DNA of 64,000 nucleotides from Conexibacter arvalis (GCF_014199525.1 NZ_JACHNU010000001.1:682001-746000); one strand, 5' to 3'; positions 6,988 to 18,571 are shown, counted from the stretch's first letter. Notes: generated by a model from the letters alone, not told the origin. Numbers and translations: made by a program.

Positions 6988-9612
6988 TCAGCGGCGATCG
7001 AGCCGGCGCGCGAAGGTGCGCGTCGAGCGGGCGCCGGAGCGGTCGATCGCCGTCACGGCGACGCGGACCCGCAGCGTGCGCACGGCGGCGAGCCGCTTGC
7101 GCGCACGCGGCGCCACGCGGAAGCGGACGGTCGCGCGGCGGCCGGAGGCGACGCGAGCGCTCGTGCGCGCGAGCCGGACGGCGACGCGGCCGCGTCTCGC
7201 GAGGCCGTTGCGGCGCGCGACGGCGGCGGGGACGGTGACGGCGGCCGTCACGCGCGACGCCGCGTCGACGGTCAGCCGCGCCGACAGCCCGCGTCGGCTG
7301 AGCAGCTGCCGGAGCGGTCGGCGCGGCAGCGAGAGCGCGACGACGCGCGGGCGGCCGGCGCTGCCGGCGGCCGGCGGCCGCGGAGTCGTCGTCCCGCCGT
7401 CTGCGGGCGGCGACGGCTCATCCGCAGGCGGCGGTTCGCCCACTGGCGGTTCGCCCGGGGGCGGCGGCTCGCCCGGCGGCGGCTCACCGGCAGGCGGTCG
7501 CTCGCCAGGAACGGAGAAGTCGGCCCGCGGGTTGGTGTCGGCGAATCCGCCGGTGCTCGCTCCGACGCCCATCCCGCGGGCCGCGAAGATGGCCCAGAGC
7601 AGGTCGCGATCGCGGGCGCCGACCGCGAGGTCGGCGAGCAAGATGCCGTCGCGGAGGTCGAGGAACGACGGCTGCGGCGGCACCAGTCGCAGGCCCTCGG
7701 TCACCAGCTCGCGCACGCGGCGGATGCCCTCATCGCGGCCGTGGGCGGCGATCAGCGCGGTGCGCAGGTCCCACAGCGTCTGGGCGATGATCTCGCCGTC
7801 GGCGTGCGCCTCGAAGATCGGCCCGTCGTCGTCGTGCTCGATCCGCGCCAGCTGCGCGTAGGTGAAGCCGCCGCCCTCCGGGCAGCGCGCGGCCGTCGTC
7901 GGCGCCGTCGGGCAGTCGATCGCCGCGTGGCGCATGCCGGTCGCGCCGCGGGTCAGCTCCGCCGCGGCGAGCAGGTCGCCGGGGACGTCGGGATCGTCGC
8001 TCACCGCGCCGCTCTGCTCGAGGAAGTCGAGCGCGTAGAAGTCGCTCAGCCCCTCGCCGAGCGCCGCCGCCTGGACGATCGTCATCGCGTTGATCCCACG
8101 CGAGTCGGTCACCAGCCGGCCGGTGAGGCCGTGGCCGTACTCGTGGTACACGACCATCGCGTGCTCGGCGGCGTTGCCGTCGACGACGGGGAAGCGGGCA
8201 TCCGTGCCGCCGAACAGGTACAGGAGCATCTGCGGAGACTCTCCGTCCGGGAAGACGGTCATGCGCGCGTTGTTGCGGCTCCGCGACCACGGCAGGCCGC
8301 CGTTCTCCGCGGCACCGAAGAAGGCCAGCGCGCGCACCGGGTCTCCGTCGGCCGAGCCGGGCGCGTCGGCCTCGAAGTTGCCCGAGGCGGCGTCGAAGCC
8401 GATCGGATCGGCGAGCAGGTGGTCGTGGAAGCGGTTGACGTACGTGAACGTCTGGACGGTCGCGTGGCGGAGGTTGGCCGCCCAGCTGTAGGGCGTCGAG
8501 CTCGTCCACGAGCACGGGAACGCAGCCGAGCAGCCGACCCCGCCGCCCGGCTCGGTGATCGCCGTGTGGGGCTCGTCCCAGAACGGCCTCCCATCGCCGT
8601 CGACGCCGCTCGCCGGCACCTCGCCGCCGTTGCCGAGCGGGTCGACGCTCGGCACGCCGGCGCCCATCACGTCGGCGAAGGCGTGCGCGAAGTCGCCGCG
8701 CAGCGCTGTCGCCGTCGTCACCCAGCGAGCGGGGAAGTCGATCCAGCGGCGCGGGCCGGTCGGCGCCGCCTCCCAGACGCGCGCGCGGCCGCTGACCGCG
8801 TGCGTGAGCGCATGGCGGGCGAGCAGCGTGCCGTCGTCGGCGGCGACGAGCACCGCATGCGCCCCGTGGTGGCCGTCGCGGACGATCACCTCCCACGCCG
8901 GTCGCGGGCCGCGCCGGGTCGCCGCCGCCACCAGCCGGGCCGTCGATCCGTCGGCGAAGGAGGTCGCGCGGACCGGCCCGCGGCCGCGGCGGCGGACCGG
9001 CGGCGCGCTGCCGGTCGCGCCCGTGGCGCGGCGGGCGCGGACGAGCGCGTCGCCGCCCGAGATCGCCGTGGTGCTCGGACGCGACGCGACCGCCGGCAGC
9101 GGGCCGCCCTGGACGGCCAGCAGCCGCCCGTCGGCGGCGACGTGGGCGCGGAGGTCGGCGCCGGCCACCGGCAGGCCGCGATGCGTCTGGCTCCAGCGGA
9201 GGTGACGGGTGCCGTTCGGCGAGACGATCGCCCGCGGGCGTCCGAGCGCCCGCAGCTCCGCGGCGGAGAGGCCGAAGAGCGCCGGGCGCCCGCGGACGTA
9301 GTCGAGCGCGATCGCGGCCGCGGCGCGGTCGCTCGGCGGCGTGAGCGCCCGGTCGGTCCGTGTGAGCTGCCGCGGCGTCCCGTGGGCGGCCGAGACGGAG
9401 ATCCGGCCCTCGCCGCCGAGCCGCCGCTCGAGCGCGGCCGCGGCCGGCGATCCCGTCCGGGCGGCCGGCGCGGCGGTGCGATCGAACGAGCGCGGAGCCT
9501 CGGTCGCGGCGGCCGCCGCAGGGGAAGGTGCGGCGCATGCGGCGGCGAGCAGCAGCGCGATCGGCCCGCGCCGGGCGCCCGGGCGCGCTCGTGCGGGGGC
9601 AAGGCGTCTCAG
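6988..9612 (-). CDS. Secreted M36/fungalysin-like zinc metallopeptidase
   Basis: A secreted metalloprotease of about 874 residues. After an N-terminal signal peptide come an FTP/PepSY-like propeptide (about residues 60-300) and a catalytic domain with HEYGH near residues 490-494 and the third zinc ligand Glu in EGLSDFY near residue 520. A Pro/Gly/Glu linker then leads to a basic, probably beta-sandwich domain that may bind the wall or a polymer. No ATG, GTG or TTG gives a proper signal peptide. A CTG at 9612 does: it lies behind GGGAGG and overlaps the SDR stop as CTGA, and gives an Arg-rich start followed by PIALLLAAACAA. I therefore use CTG, with moderate certainty. Expression probably depends on the SDR gene upstream. 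Confidence 0.8.
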   Translation of the reverse strand: MRRLAPARARPGARRGPIALLLAAACAAPSPAAAAATEAPRSFDRTAAPAARTGSPAAAALERRLGGEGRISVSAAHGTPRQLTRTDRALTPPSDRAAAAIALDYVRGRPALFGLSAAELRALGRPRAIVSPNGTRHLRWSQTHRGLPVAGADLRAHVAADGRLLAVQGGPLPAVASRPSTTAISGGDALVRARRATGATGSAPPVRRRGRGPVRATSFADGSTARLVAAATRRGPRPAWEVIVRDGHHGAHAVLVAADDGTLLARHALTHAVSGRARVWEAAPTGPRRWIDFPARWVTTATALRGDFAHAFADVMGAGVPSVDPLGNGGEVPASGVDGDGRPFWDEPHTAITEPGGGVGCSAAFPCSWTSSTPYSWAANLRHATVQTFTYVNRFHDHLLADPIGFDAASGNFEADAPGSADGDPVRALAFFGAAENGGLPWSRSRNNARMTVFPDGESPQMLLYLFGGTDARFPVVDGNAAEHAMVVYHEYGHGLTGRLVTDSRGINAMTIVQAAALGEGLSDFYALDFLEQSGAVSDDPDVPGDLLAAAELTRGATGMRHAAIDCPTAPTTAARCPEGGGFTYAQLARIEHDDDGPIFEAHADGEIIAQTLWDLRTALIAAHGRDEGIRRVRELVTEGLRLVPPQPSFLDLRDGILLADLAVGARDRDLLWAIFAARGMGVGASTGGFADTNPRADFSVPGERPPAGEPPPGEPPPPGEPPVGEPPPADEPSPPADGGTTTPRPPAAGSAGRPRVVALSLPRRPLRQLLSRRGLSARLTVDAASRVTAAVTVPAAVARRNGLARRGRVAVRLARTSARVASGRRATVRFRVAPRARKRLAAVRTLRVRVAVTAIDRSGARSTRTFARRLDRR
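7428..7502 (-). repeat. Pro-Gly-Glu linker repeat inside the M36 peptidase gene
   Basis: The bases here repeat a unit close to GGCGG(T/C)TCGCC(C) and encode GEPP/PPGEPP repeats on the minus strand. It is a flexible linker between the catalytic domain and the C-terminal domain. Such repeats expand and shrink easily between strains. Confidence 0.6.
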
Positions 9613-10538
9613 TCGCCCGCCGCCTCCCGCGACGGCACCGCCTCCGTCCGCTCCCCGGCGCCCGGCGTCGCGATCTCCTCCGGTGCCGCCGGCAGCTGGG
9701 CGCTCCCGCGCACCGCCTGCCGCTCGTAGGCCGCGCGCGCCGAGGCGTCGGCGCCGGCGAGCACTCTGTCGGTCCGCATCAGGCGCCCGACCGCCTCGTA
9801 GACCGGCCGCGGCATCAGCGCGCCGAGGCGGACGGTGCGCCCGATCGCGCGCGGGACGAAGACGTCCTGGCGCGGCCGCTCGAGCGCGCCGACGATCGCC
9901 TCGGCGACCTCCCTGGGCTCGACCAGCCCGATCCCGCGTCCCTTCTGGAGACCTGCCGCCAGCTGGGTGTTGACCGGTACCGGCATCACGATGCTCGTCT
10001 CGACCCCGCTGCCGCGCACCTCGGCGCGGATCGCCTCGGTGAGGCCGACGACCGCGTGCTTGGTCGCCGAGTAGGTCGCGCCGCCGGGCACGCCGGCCTT
10101 GCCGGCCGTCGAGGCGACGTTGACGAGGTGGCCGGCGCGACGCGGCAGGAACCGCTCCAGCGCCAGCTTGGAGCCGGTGATGACGCCGTGGAGGTTGATG
10201 TCGACCTGGCGCGTTGCCACTTCCTCGGACTCTTGCACAAAGGGGCCGACGTGCATGATCCCGGCGTTGTTGACGAGCACGTCGAGCGGCCCGAGCCGCG
10301 CCTCGACCTGCTCCAGGAAGGCGGCGAACGAGCCGCGGTCGGTGACGTCGAGGCCGAGCGCGACGACCCCGCCGCCGAGCTCCTGCGCCGTGCGCTCCGC
10401 CAGCTCGCGGTCGAGGTCGCCGATCGCGACCTTCGCACCCTTGCGCGCGAGCGCCGCTGCCGTGGCGCGCCCGATCCCGCGCGCGCCCCCGGTGATCGCG
10501 ACGACCTTGCCGGCGAGGTTGCGGGGTTGCTTGGCCAT
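9609..10538 (-). CDS. Short-chain dehydrogenase/reductase
   Basis: A 309-residue NAD(P)-dependent classical SDR. The Rossmann motif TGGARGIG lies near residue 16, NNAG near residue 89, the catalytic Ser in NVASTAG near 139 and the YSATK catalytic pair near residue 156. A C-terminal extension of about 50 residues is Ala/Glu-rich and of unknown role. The substrate cannot be inferred; many such enzymes act on ketones or acyl chains. The stop overlaps the proposed CTG start of the M36 peptidase. It is divergent from the class IV aminotransferase gene with a 91-base gap. Confidence 0.85.
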   Translation of the reverse strand: MAKQPRNLAGKVVAITGGARGIGRATAAALARKGAKVAIGDLDRELAERTAQELGGGVVALGLDVTDRGSFAAFLEQVEARLGPLDVLVNNAGIMHVGPFVQESEEVATRQVDINLHGVITGSKLALERFLPRRAGHLVNVASTAGKAGVPGGATYSATKHAVVGLTEAIRAEVRGSGVETSIVMPVPVNTQLAAGLQKGRGIGLVEPREVAEAIVGALERPRQDVFVPRAIGRTVRLGALMPRPVYEAVGRLMRTDRVLAGADASARAAYERQAVRGSAQLPAAPEEIATPGAGERTEAVPSREAAGD

Positions 10539-10629
10539 CGGGCGGGACCTCCTCGTGGGTGGGCGACTGGCTGCCTGGCCAGTCTCGCGGCAACGGCGCG
10601 CCGGCGCAACCCATTAGCATCCTGCGGCG

Positions 10630-11418
10630 ATGGCCACCGCGCATCTCGCCTGCATCGACGGCGTCGTCCTCCCGGCCGCGGAGGCGGTGATCCCGGCGAC
10701 CGACGAGGGGCTGCTGCGCGGCGACGGCGTCTTCGAGGTCCTGCGCCTCTACGAGGGGCGTCCGTTCGCGCTCGCCGACCACCTCGCGCGCCTCGAGCGC
10801 TCGGCGGCGAACATGCGGCTGCCGCTCGACGTCGACGCGATCCACACCGACGTCGCCGAGCTGCTGACGGCGGCGGGGACCGGCCCCGAGCATGGCTGTC
10901 TGCGGATCGTCGTCACGCGCGGCGGCCGCCGCCTGCTGCTGACCGAGTCGCTGCCCGACAACCCGCCGGAGATCCGGCTCGGGTCGGTCACCTACGCGCC
11001 GACGCGGATCCTCGACGGCGTCAAGTCGCTCTCCTACGGCGCGAACATGCTCGCGACCCGGATCGCGCGCGAGCAGGGCTTCGGCGAGGCGCTGCTCGTC
11101 ACCCCTCACGGGCGCGTCCTGGAGGCGCCGACCTCGACGCTCTTCTGGGTCCGCGACGGCGCGCTGGAGACGACCCCGCTGGAGGACCACGTGCTCGCCT
11201 CGATCACGCGCGCCCGCGTGATCGAGCTGACGGGCGCGCGCGAGCGCGCGTGCACGCTGGAGGACCTGAAGCGGGCCGACGAGGCCTTCCTCGCCTCGAC
11301 CACGCGCGAGGTGCAGCCGGTCGTCGCCGTCGACGACGCCGAGCTGGCGGTCGGCCCCGTCACCCGCGACGCCGCGGCGCGGCTGCACGCGCGGATCCGC
11401 GCCGAGCTGGCCGCCTGA
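10630..11418 (+). CDS. PLP-dependent class IV aminotransferase (PabC/IlvE-like)
   Basis: A 262-residue fold-type IV PLP enzyme. The start ACIDGVVLPAAEA, the GDGVFEVLR segment near residue 37, the probable PLP lysine Lys132 in GVKSLSYGAN, and the conserved EAPTSTLFWV near residue 165 are all family marks. The family includes aminodeoxychorismate lyase, branched-chain aminotransferase and D-amino-acid aminotransferase, and these cannot be separated here. Its length is closest to PabC, which would make p-aminobenzoate for folate. It is followed 29 bases later by the 2-epimerase gene, but nothing ties it to nucleotide-sugar synthesis, which uses DegT-type enzymes. Confidence 0.8.
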   Translation: MATAHLACIDGVVLPAAEAVIPATDEGLLRGDGVFEVLRLYEGRPFALADHLARLERSAANMRLPLDVDAIHTDVAELLTAAGTGPEHGCLRIVVTRGGRRLLLTESLPDNPPEIRLGSVTYAPTRILDGVKSLSYGANMLATRIAREQGFGEALLVTPHGRVLEAPTSTLFWVRDGALETTPLEDHVLASITRARVIELTGARERACTLEDLKRADEAFLASTTREVQPVVAVDDAELAVGPVTRDAAARLHARIRAELAA

Positions 11419-11447
11419 GCGGCCCGACCCTGGAGACCACCGACGAG

Positions 11448-12518
11448 ATGCGCGTCCTGACCGTCATCGGCAACCGCCCGCAGTTCATCAAGGCCTCGGC
11501 CGTCTCCTCCCGCCTGCGCGCCCGCGCCGAGGAGATCACCGTCCACACCGGCCAGCACTACGACCGCGAGCTGTCGCAGGTCTTCTTCGACGAGCTGAAG
11601 CTGCCGCCGCCCGAGCACCTGCTCGGCATCGGCGGCGGCACGAACACCGCGCAGACGGCGCGGATGCTCGCCGCGCTGGAGCCGCTGCTGTCCGACCTGC
11701 GCCCCGACGCCGTGCTCGTCTACGGCGACACCAACTCGACGCTCGCCGGCGCGCTCGCGGCCGTCCAGGCCGGGATACCGGTCGCCCACGTCGAGGCCGG
11801 CATGCGCTCGTTCGACCGCGCGATGCCCGAGGAGGTCAACCGCGTCGTCTGCGACCACCTCTCGTCGCTGCTGCTCGTGCCGTCGAAGACGGCGGTCGAC
11901 AACCTCGCGCGCGAGTCGGTCCCCGGCCGCGTCGAGGAGGTCGGCGACGTGATGGTCGACGTCGCGCTGCTGCTGCAGCCGGCCTGCCGCGCCCGCACCG
12001 AGGCGCTGGAGCCCTACGGCGTCGAGCCCGGCGGCTACCTGCTCGCGACCGCGCACCGCGCCGGCAACGTCGACGATCCCGCCCGGCTGGCGCAGCTCGT
12101 CGACCTGCTGCTGTCGCTGCCCGATCCGGTCGTGCTTCCGCTCCATCCGCGCACCCGCGCCCGCCTCGAGGCGGCCGACCTGCTGCGCGCGGTCGAGGCC
12201 GCGCCCGACCTCCACCTCGCGCCGCCGCTCGGCTACCTCGACTTCACCGCGCTGCTCTGCAACGCGCGGGCGGTCGTGACCGACTCCGGCGGCGTGCAGA
12301 AGGAGGCCTACCTCGCCGGCGTGCCGTGCGTGACGATGCGGCCGAGCACCGAGTGGGTCGAGACGGTCGAGACCGGCTGGAACGCGCTCGTCGACCTCGA
12401 CGGCGAGCGGGCGCGCGCGGCGCTGGCGCGGCCGCTGCCCCGCGAGCGGCCGCAGCTCTACGGCGACGGCCAGGCCGGGCAGCGGGTCGCCGACGCCGTC
12501 GCGACGCTCGCCGGCTGA
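11448..12518 (+). CDS. wecB: UDP-N-acetylglucosamine 2-epimerase (non-hydrolysing)
   Basis: A 356-residue member of the WecB/WbpI family that interconverts UDP-GlcNAc-type and UDP-ManNAc-type sugars. Visible motifs are GNRPQFIKA at the N-terminus, HTGQHYD near residue 31, VYGDTNSTLAG near residue 87, HVEAGMRSFD near residue 108, TAHRAGNVD near residue 200 and the nucleotide-binding TDSGGVQKEA near residue 280. It converges on the dehydrogenase gene with a 3-base gap. Together with the next three genes it would supply an acidic N-acetylated sugar for a surface polysaccharide; the exact product is open (UDP-ManNAcA or a 2,3-diacetamido derivative). Confidence 0.9.
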   Translation: MRVLTVIGNRPQFIKASAVSSRLRARAEEITVHTGQHYDRELSQVFFDELKLPPPEHLLGIGGGTNTAQTARMLAALEPLLSDLRPDAVLVYGDTNSTLAGALAAVQAGIPVAHVEAGMRSFDRAMPEEVNRVVCDHLSSLLLVPSKTAVDNLARESVPGRVEEVGDVMVDVALLLQPACRARTEALEPYGVEPGGYLLATAHRAGNVDDPARLAQLVDLLLSLPDPVVLPLHPRTRARLEAADLLRAVEAAPDLHLAPPLGYLDFTALLCNARAVVTDSGGVQKEAYLAGVPCVTMRPSTEWVETVETGWNALVDLDGERARAALARPLPRERPQLYGDGQAGQRVADAVATLAG

Positions 12519-12521
12519 GCG

Positions 12522-13793
12522 CTACGGGCGCCCGATCCGCCGCACGGCGACGCCGGCGGCGCGGAACGGCGCGGGATCGAGCGCGTCGCGCCCGTCGACC
12601 AGCGCCCGCAGCCCGGGCAGGTCGCCCGGCGCGAGACGCCGGTACTCGTCGTGGTCGGCCTGCAGGATCGCGCCGTCGACGGCGCCGCCGTCCCACGGCT
12701 CGAAGCCGAGCGCGCGCAGCTCGCCGTCGTCGTAGAGCGGGTCGGCCGCGAGCGGCACCGCACCGGCGGCCGCAAGCGCGTCGTGCAAGCCGAAGGCGCC
12801 GGAGAAGGCGGTCTCCTTCACGCCGCCGCGATAGGCGACGCCGAGGATCAGGACCCGCCGCCCCGCCAGCTCGCCCAGCTCCGCGGCGAGCTGGTCGACG
12901 GTGTAGCGCGGCATCGCGCCGTTGACCTCGCGGGCCGTCGCGGGCAGCCGCGCGCCGGCGTCGCCCTGCAGGTAGAAGTGCGGGTAGACCGGGATGCAGT
13001 GGCCGCCGACCGCGACGCCCGGCCGATGGATGTGGCTGAACGGCTGGCTGTTGGCGGCGTCGATCACACGGCCGACGTCGACGCCGAGCGCGTCGGCGTG
13101 GCGGGCGAACTCGTTCGCGAGCGCGATGTTGACGTCGCGGTAGGTCGTCTCGGCCAGCTTCGTCAGCTCGGCGGCCTCGGCGGAGCCCATGCCCCACACC
13201 TCGGCGCCGTTGCCGATGAAGGCGCGGTAGAGCTCGACGCCGCGCGTCTCGCCGGCCGCGCTGAGGCCGCCGACCAGCTTCGGGTAGGTGTCGAGGTCTC
13301 TGAAGACGCGGCCGCTGTAGACCCGCTCGGGGCTGAAGACGCAGAAGAAGTCGCGCTCCCCCTCCAGGCCGCTGCCGGCGGCGAGCGCCGGCGCGATCCG
13401 CCCGCGCGTCGTGCCGGTCGGCACCGTCGTCTCGATGCTGACGGTCGTCCCCGCTCTCAGCCCGCGCGCGACGTCGGCGACGACCGCGTCGAGGATCGTC
13501 CAGTCCGGTCTCGCCTGCGCGTCGACGATGAGCGGCGGCACGGCGATCACGAGGTCGGGCCCGGCGGCGACCGCGGCGGTCGTGTCGGTCTGCGCGCGCA
13601 GGCGGCCGTCGCCGACGACCTCCTCCAGCGCCGCCTTCAGCCCGGTCTCGCCGGGGAACGGCTCCTCGGCGCGGTTGACCTTCGCGCAGACCTCCGGGTC
13701 GACGTCGCAGCCGACGACCTCGTGGCCGGCCCGCGCGGCGTGGACCGCGAGCGGGAGGCCGATCTTGCCGAGCGCGACGACGACGACTCTCAT
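12522..13793 (-). CDS. UDP-sugar 6-dehydrogenase (WecC/WbpA family)
   Basis: A 423-residue NAD-dependent nucleotide-sugar dehydrogenase that oxidises C6 to a uronic acid. The N-terminal Rossmann region (VVVALGKIGLPLAVHAA), the KLAETTYRDVNIALANE helix in the middle and the catalytic Cys in GGHCIPVYPHF are in place. It is closer to the N-acetyl-hexosamine dehydrogenases WecC/WbpA than to UDP-glucose dehydrogenase, judged by the SIETTVPTGTT and FSPERVYSG segments. Its start overlaps the stop of the Gfo/Idh/MocA gene (13790-13793), so the two are translated from one message. Confidence 0.88.
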   Translation of the reverse strand: MRVVVVALGKIGLPLAVHAARAGHEVVGCDVDPEVCAKVNRAEEPFPGETGLKAALEEVVGDGRLRAQTDTTAAVAAGPDLVIAVPPLIVDAQARPDWTILDAVVADVARGLRAGTTVSIETTVPTGTTRGRIAPALAAGSGLEGERDFFCVFSPERVYSGRVFRDLDTYPKLVGGLSAAGETRGVELYRAFIGNGAEVWGMGSAEAAELTKLAETTYRDVNIALANEFARHADALGVDVGRVIDAANSQPFSHIHRPGVAVGGHCIPVYPHFYLQGDAGARLPATAREVNGAMPRYTVDQLAAELGELAGRRVLILGVAYRGGVKETAFSGAFGLHDALAAAGAVPLAADPLYDDGELRALGFEPWDGGAVDGAILQADHDEYRRLAPGDLPGLRALVDGRDALDPAPFRAAGVAVRRIGRP

Positions 13794-14806
13794 GGCGCGA
13801 CCTGCACGGTCCGGCCGCCGGCGGCGCTCTCGAGCACCGCCTCGGCGGTGCGGACGGCCGCGAGCCCCTGCGCGAGCGTCACGACCGGGGCGTCCGGGTC
13901 GCCGGCGACGAGGTCGCGGAACGCCTCCAGCTCGGTCCGCAGCGGCTCGCTGCGGGCGAGCGCGTAGCGGGTCGCGTCGCCCTCCGAGACGCCGCGCAGC
14001 GCCTGCGCGCTGGTCCAGTCGGAGGTGACGCGGCCGTTCTCGTAGAAGGTCAGGTCGGCGGTCACCGTCTCGGCGACGAGCATGCCGCGATCGCCGAGCA
14101 CGCGGGTGCGGCGGGTCTTCGTCGGCGTCAGCCAGTCGACGATCGTGTTGAACGGGACGTCGGAGGCGAGCCGGCCGGTGACGAGCACGAGGTCCTCGTG
14201 CGGCCGCCCGGTGCGATGGGCCGTCTGGGCCGAGACGGTCGCGATCGGCGCGTCGGCGACCCAGCGGACGATGTCGAGGTCGTGGGTCGCGAGGTCCTTG
14301 ACGACGCCGACGTCGCGGATCCGCTCGGGGAACGGCCCGACCCGCTCGGTCGCGACGAGGAAGACGTCGCCGAGCTGGCCGGCGAGCAGCCGCTCGCGCA
14401 GCGCCATCAGCGACGGGTTGAAGCGCTCGACGTGGCCGACCGCGGCCGCGAGGCCCCGTCTGCCGATGGCGTCGATGATCCGCTCGGCCTCCGCCGAGGA
14501 GGCGGCGAGCGGCTTCTCGATCAGCATGCTGACGCCGGCGTCGGCGAGCGCCAGCGCCGCCGGCAGGTGCTCCTCGGTCGGCAGCGCGATCACGGCCATG
14601 TCGACGCGCGTCGCCTCGAGCAGCCGCTCGAGCGACGGGAAGACGAGCTCGGCGTCGCGCACGGCGCCGTGGCGGTCGCCGGCCGGGTCGACCGCGCCGG
14701 CGAAGGCGACGCCCGGCAGCGCCTGCAGGATGCGGGCGTGGTGGCGGCCCATCATGCCGAGGCCGAGCACGGCGGCGCGGAGGGGTGCGGGGGCGGGCTG
14801 CGTCAT
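13790..14806 (-). CDS. Gfo/Idh/MocA-family oxidoreductase (WbpB/WlbA-like)
   Basis: A 338-residue NAD(P)-dependent oxidoreductase. The N-terminal Rossmann motif GLGMMGRHHARIL, the EKPLA motif near residue 113 and the GHVERFNP segment with a putative catalytic region are family marks; the C-terminal alpha/beta domain holds DLATHDLDI. In WbpB/WlbA this fold oxidises C3 of UDP-GlcNAcA before amination. Here it sits four bases before the 6-dehydrogenase gene, and divergent (90 bases) from an acyltransferase gene, so a 3-dehydrogenase role is likely. The partner aminotransferase (DegT family, WbpE) is not in the window. Confidence 0.82.
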   Translation of the reverse strand: MTQPAPAPLRAAVLGLGMMGRHHARILQALPGVAFAGAVDPAGDRHGAVRDAELVFPSLERLLEATRVDMAVIALPTEEHLPAALALADAGVSMLIEKPLAASSAEAERIIDAIGRRGLAAAVGHVERFNPSLMALRERLLAGQLGDVFLVATERVGPFPERIRDVGVVKDLATHDLDIVRWVADAPIATVSAQTAHRTGRPHEDLVLVTGRLASDVPFNTIVDWLTPTKTRRTRVLGDRGMLVAETVTADLTFYENGRVTSDWTSAQALRGVSEGDATRYALARSEPLRTELEAFRDLVAGDPDAPVVTLAQGLAAVRTAEAVLESAAGGRTVQVAP

Positions 14807-14896
14807 GGACCGCGCGAAAGGGTATCTGTCCGCCGCCTCGCGCCCCTCCGCCGTCGACCGGCCGCTCGCCCGGCCGACGCCATACGCTTCACGGCC

Positions 14897-15595
14897 ATGA
14901 CCGCACCAGGCCTCGTCCTCAGCCCCTCCGCCCAGGTCGGCGAGGGCGTCCGCTTCGGCGCCAACGTCGTCGTCCACGACGGCGTCGTGATCGGCGACGG
15001 CGTCACGATCGAGGACGGCGCCGTGCTCGGCAAGGGCCCGCGGCTGGCGCCGGGCTCGGCCGCCGCGGCGGCCGGCGGCGCGCGGCCGCTGACGATCGGC
15101 GACGGCGCGACGATCTGCTGCAACGCCGTCGTCTTCAACGGCGCGACGATCGGCCCGCGCGCGATCGTCGGCGACCAGGCGTACGTGCGCGAGCGAGCTG
15201 TCGTCGGCGAGCGGACGGTGATCGGCCGCGGCTCCGCCGTCGACAACGACGTCGCGATCGGCGCCCGCGTGAGAGTCCAGACCTCGGTCTACCTGACCGC
15301 CTTCTCGGTCGTCGAGGACGACGTCTTCGTCGGCCCGTGCGCGATGACGACCAACGACGACGCGATGGGCCGGATCGCGCCGGGCACGCCGCTGCGCGGC
15401 GCGGTGCTGCGGCGCGCCTGCCGGATCGGCGGGGGCGCGGTGCTGGTGCCCGGCGTCGAGGTCGGCGAGGAGGCGTTCGTCGCCGCCGGGGCCGTCGTCA
15501 CGCGCGACGTGGCGCCGCGCGCGGTCGTGATCGGCGTCCCGGCGCGCGTCGTGCGCGAGGTGCCCGACGACGAGCTGATCGAGCGCTGGCGCTGA
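14897..15595 (+). CDS. Left-handed beta-helix N-acetyltransferase (WbpD/WlbB-like)
   Basis: A 232-residue hexapeptide-repeat acyltransferase. Many hexad units can be read (for example VGEGVRFGANVVVHDGVVIG and IGDGATICCNAVVFNGATIG), forming a left-handed beta-helix that trimerises and binds acetyl-CoA. A 13-residue Ala/Gly insertion breaks the helix near residue 50. The C-terminal end (RVVREVPDDELIERW) resembles sugar O- or N-acetyltransferases. Beside a WbpB-like oxidoreductase it probably acetylates a 3-amino group on a UDP-uronic sugar. It converges on purA with a 21-base gap. Confidence 0.8.
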   Translation: MTAPGLVLSPSAQVGEGVRFGANVVVHDGVVIGDGVTIEDGAVLGKGPRLAPGSAAAAAGGARPLTIGDGATICCNAVVFNGATIGPRAIVGDQAYVRERAVVGERTVIGRGSAVDNDVAIGARVRVQTSVYLTAFSVVEDDVFVGPCAMTTNDDAMGRIAPGTPLRGAVLRRACRIGGGAVLVPGVEVGEEAFVAAGAVVTRDVAPRAVVIGVPARVVREVPDDELIERWR

Positions 15596-15616
15596 CGCGC
15601 CCCGGCCGCCGGCTGC

Positions 15617-18386
<2,770 letters not shown>

Positions 18387-18403
18387 GGATCAGGGGGTGG
18401 GAC

Positions 18404-18427
18404 GCGTCCGCCGCATGCGGCGGACGC
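18404..18427 (-). repeat. Perfect 24-base palindrome in the dnaB leader
   Basis: The 24 bases are a complete inverted repeat: ten bases of stem (GCGTCCGCCG and its complement) around CATG. It lies 17 bases upstream of the dnaB start. As RNA it would be a very stable hairpin covering the region just before the start codon; as DNA it is a possible dimer-binding site. A role as attenuator or processing site is inference. Confidence 0.6.
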
Positions 18428-18516
18428 TAGCAAGGCCGTTATCAGGCGACCCGGACGGAACATCTTTCGGCCGCTATTTGCGAAGGAATGCGCGCGAAGA
18501 GGGCGCAGAACGACGA

Positions 18517-18541
18517 CGGGCCGCGGTCAGACCGCGGCCCG
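18517..18541 (-). terminator. Terminator hairpin after rplI
   Basis: An 11-base-pair stem (CGGGCCGCGGT and its complement) with loop CAG lies 30 bases after the rplI stop. No clear T-run follows. It probably ends or weakens transcription of the ribosomal-protein genes before dnaB. Confidence 0.6.
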
Positions 18542-18571
18542 CTGGTGCGAGACGAAGGCTCGAAGCGGAAG

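Noticed and set aside
10630-11418. Aminotransferase of the nucleotide-sugar pathway (WbpE role)
   Set aside because: It is a fold-type IV PLP enzyme; WbpE-type sugar aminotransferases are fold type I (DegT). Being next to the epimerase is not enough.
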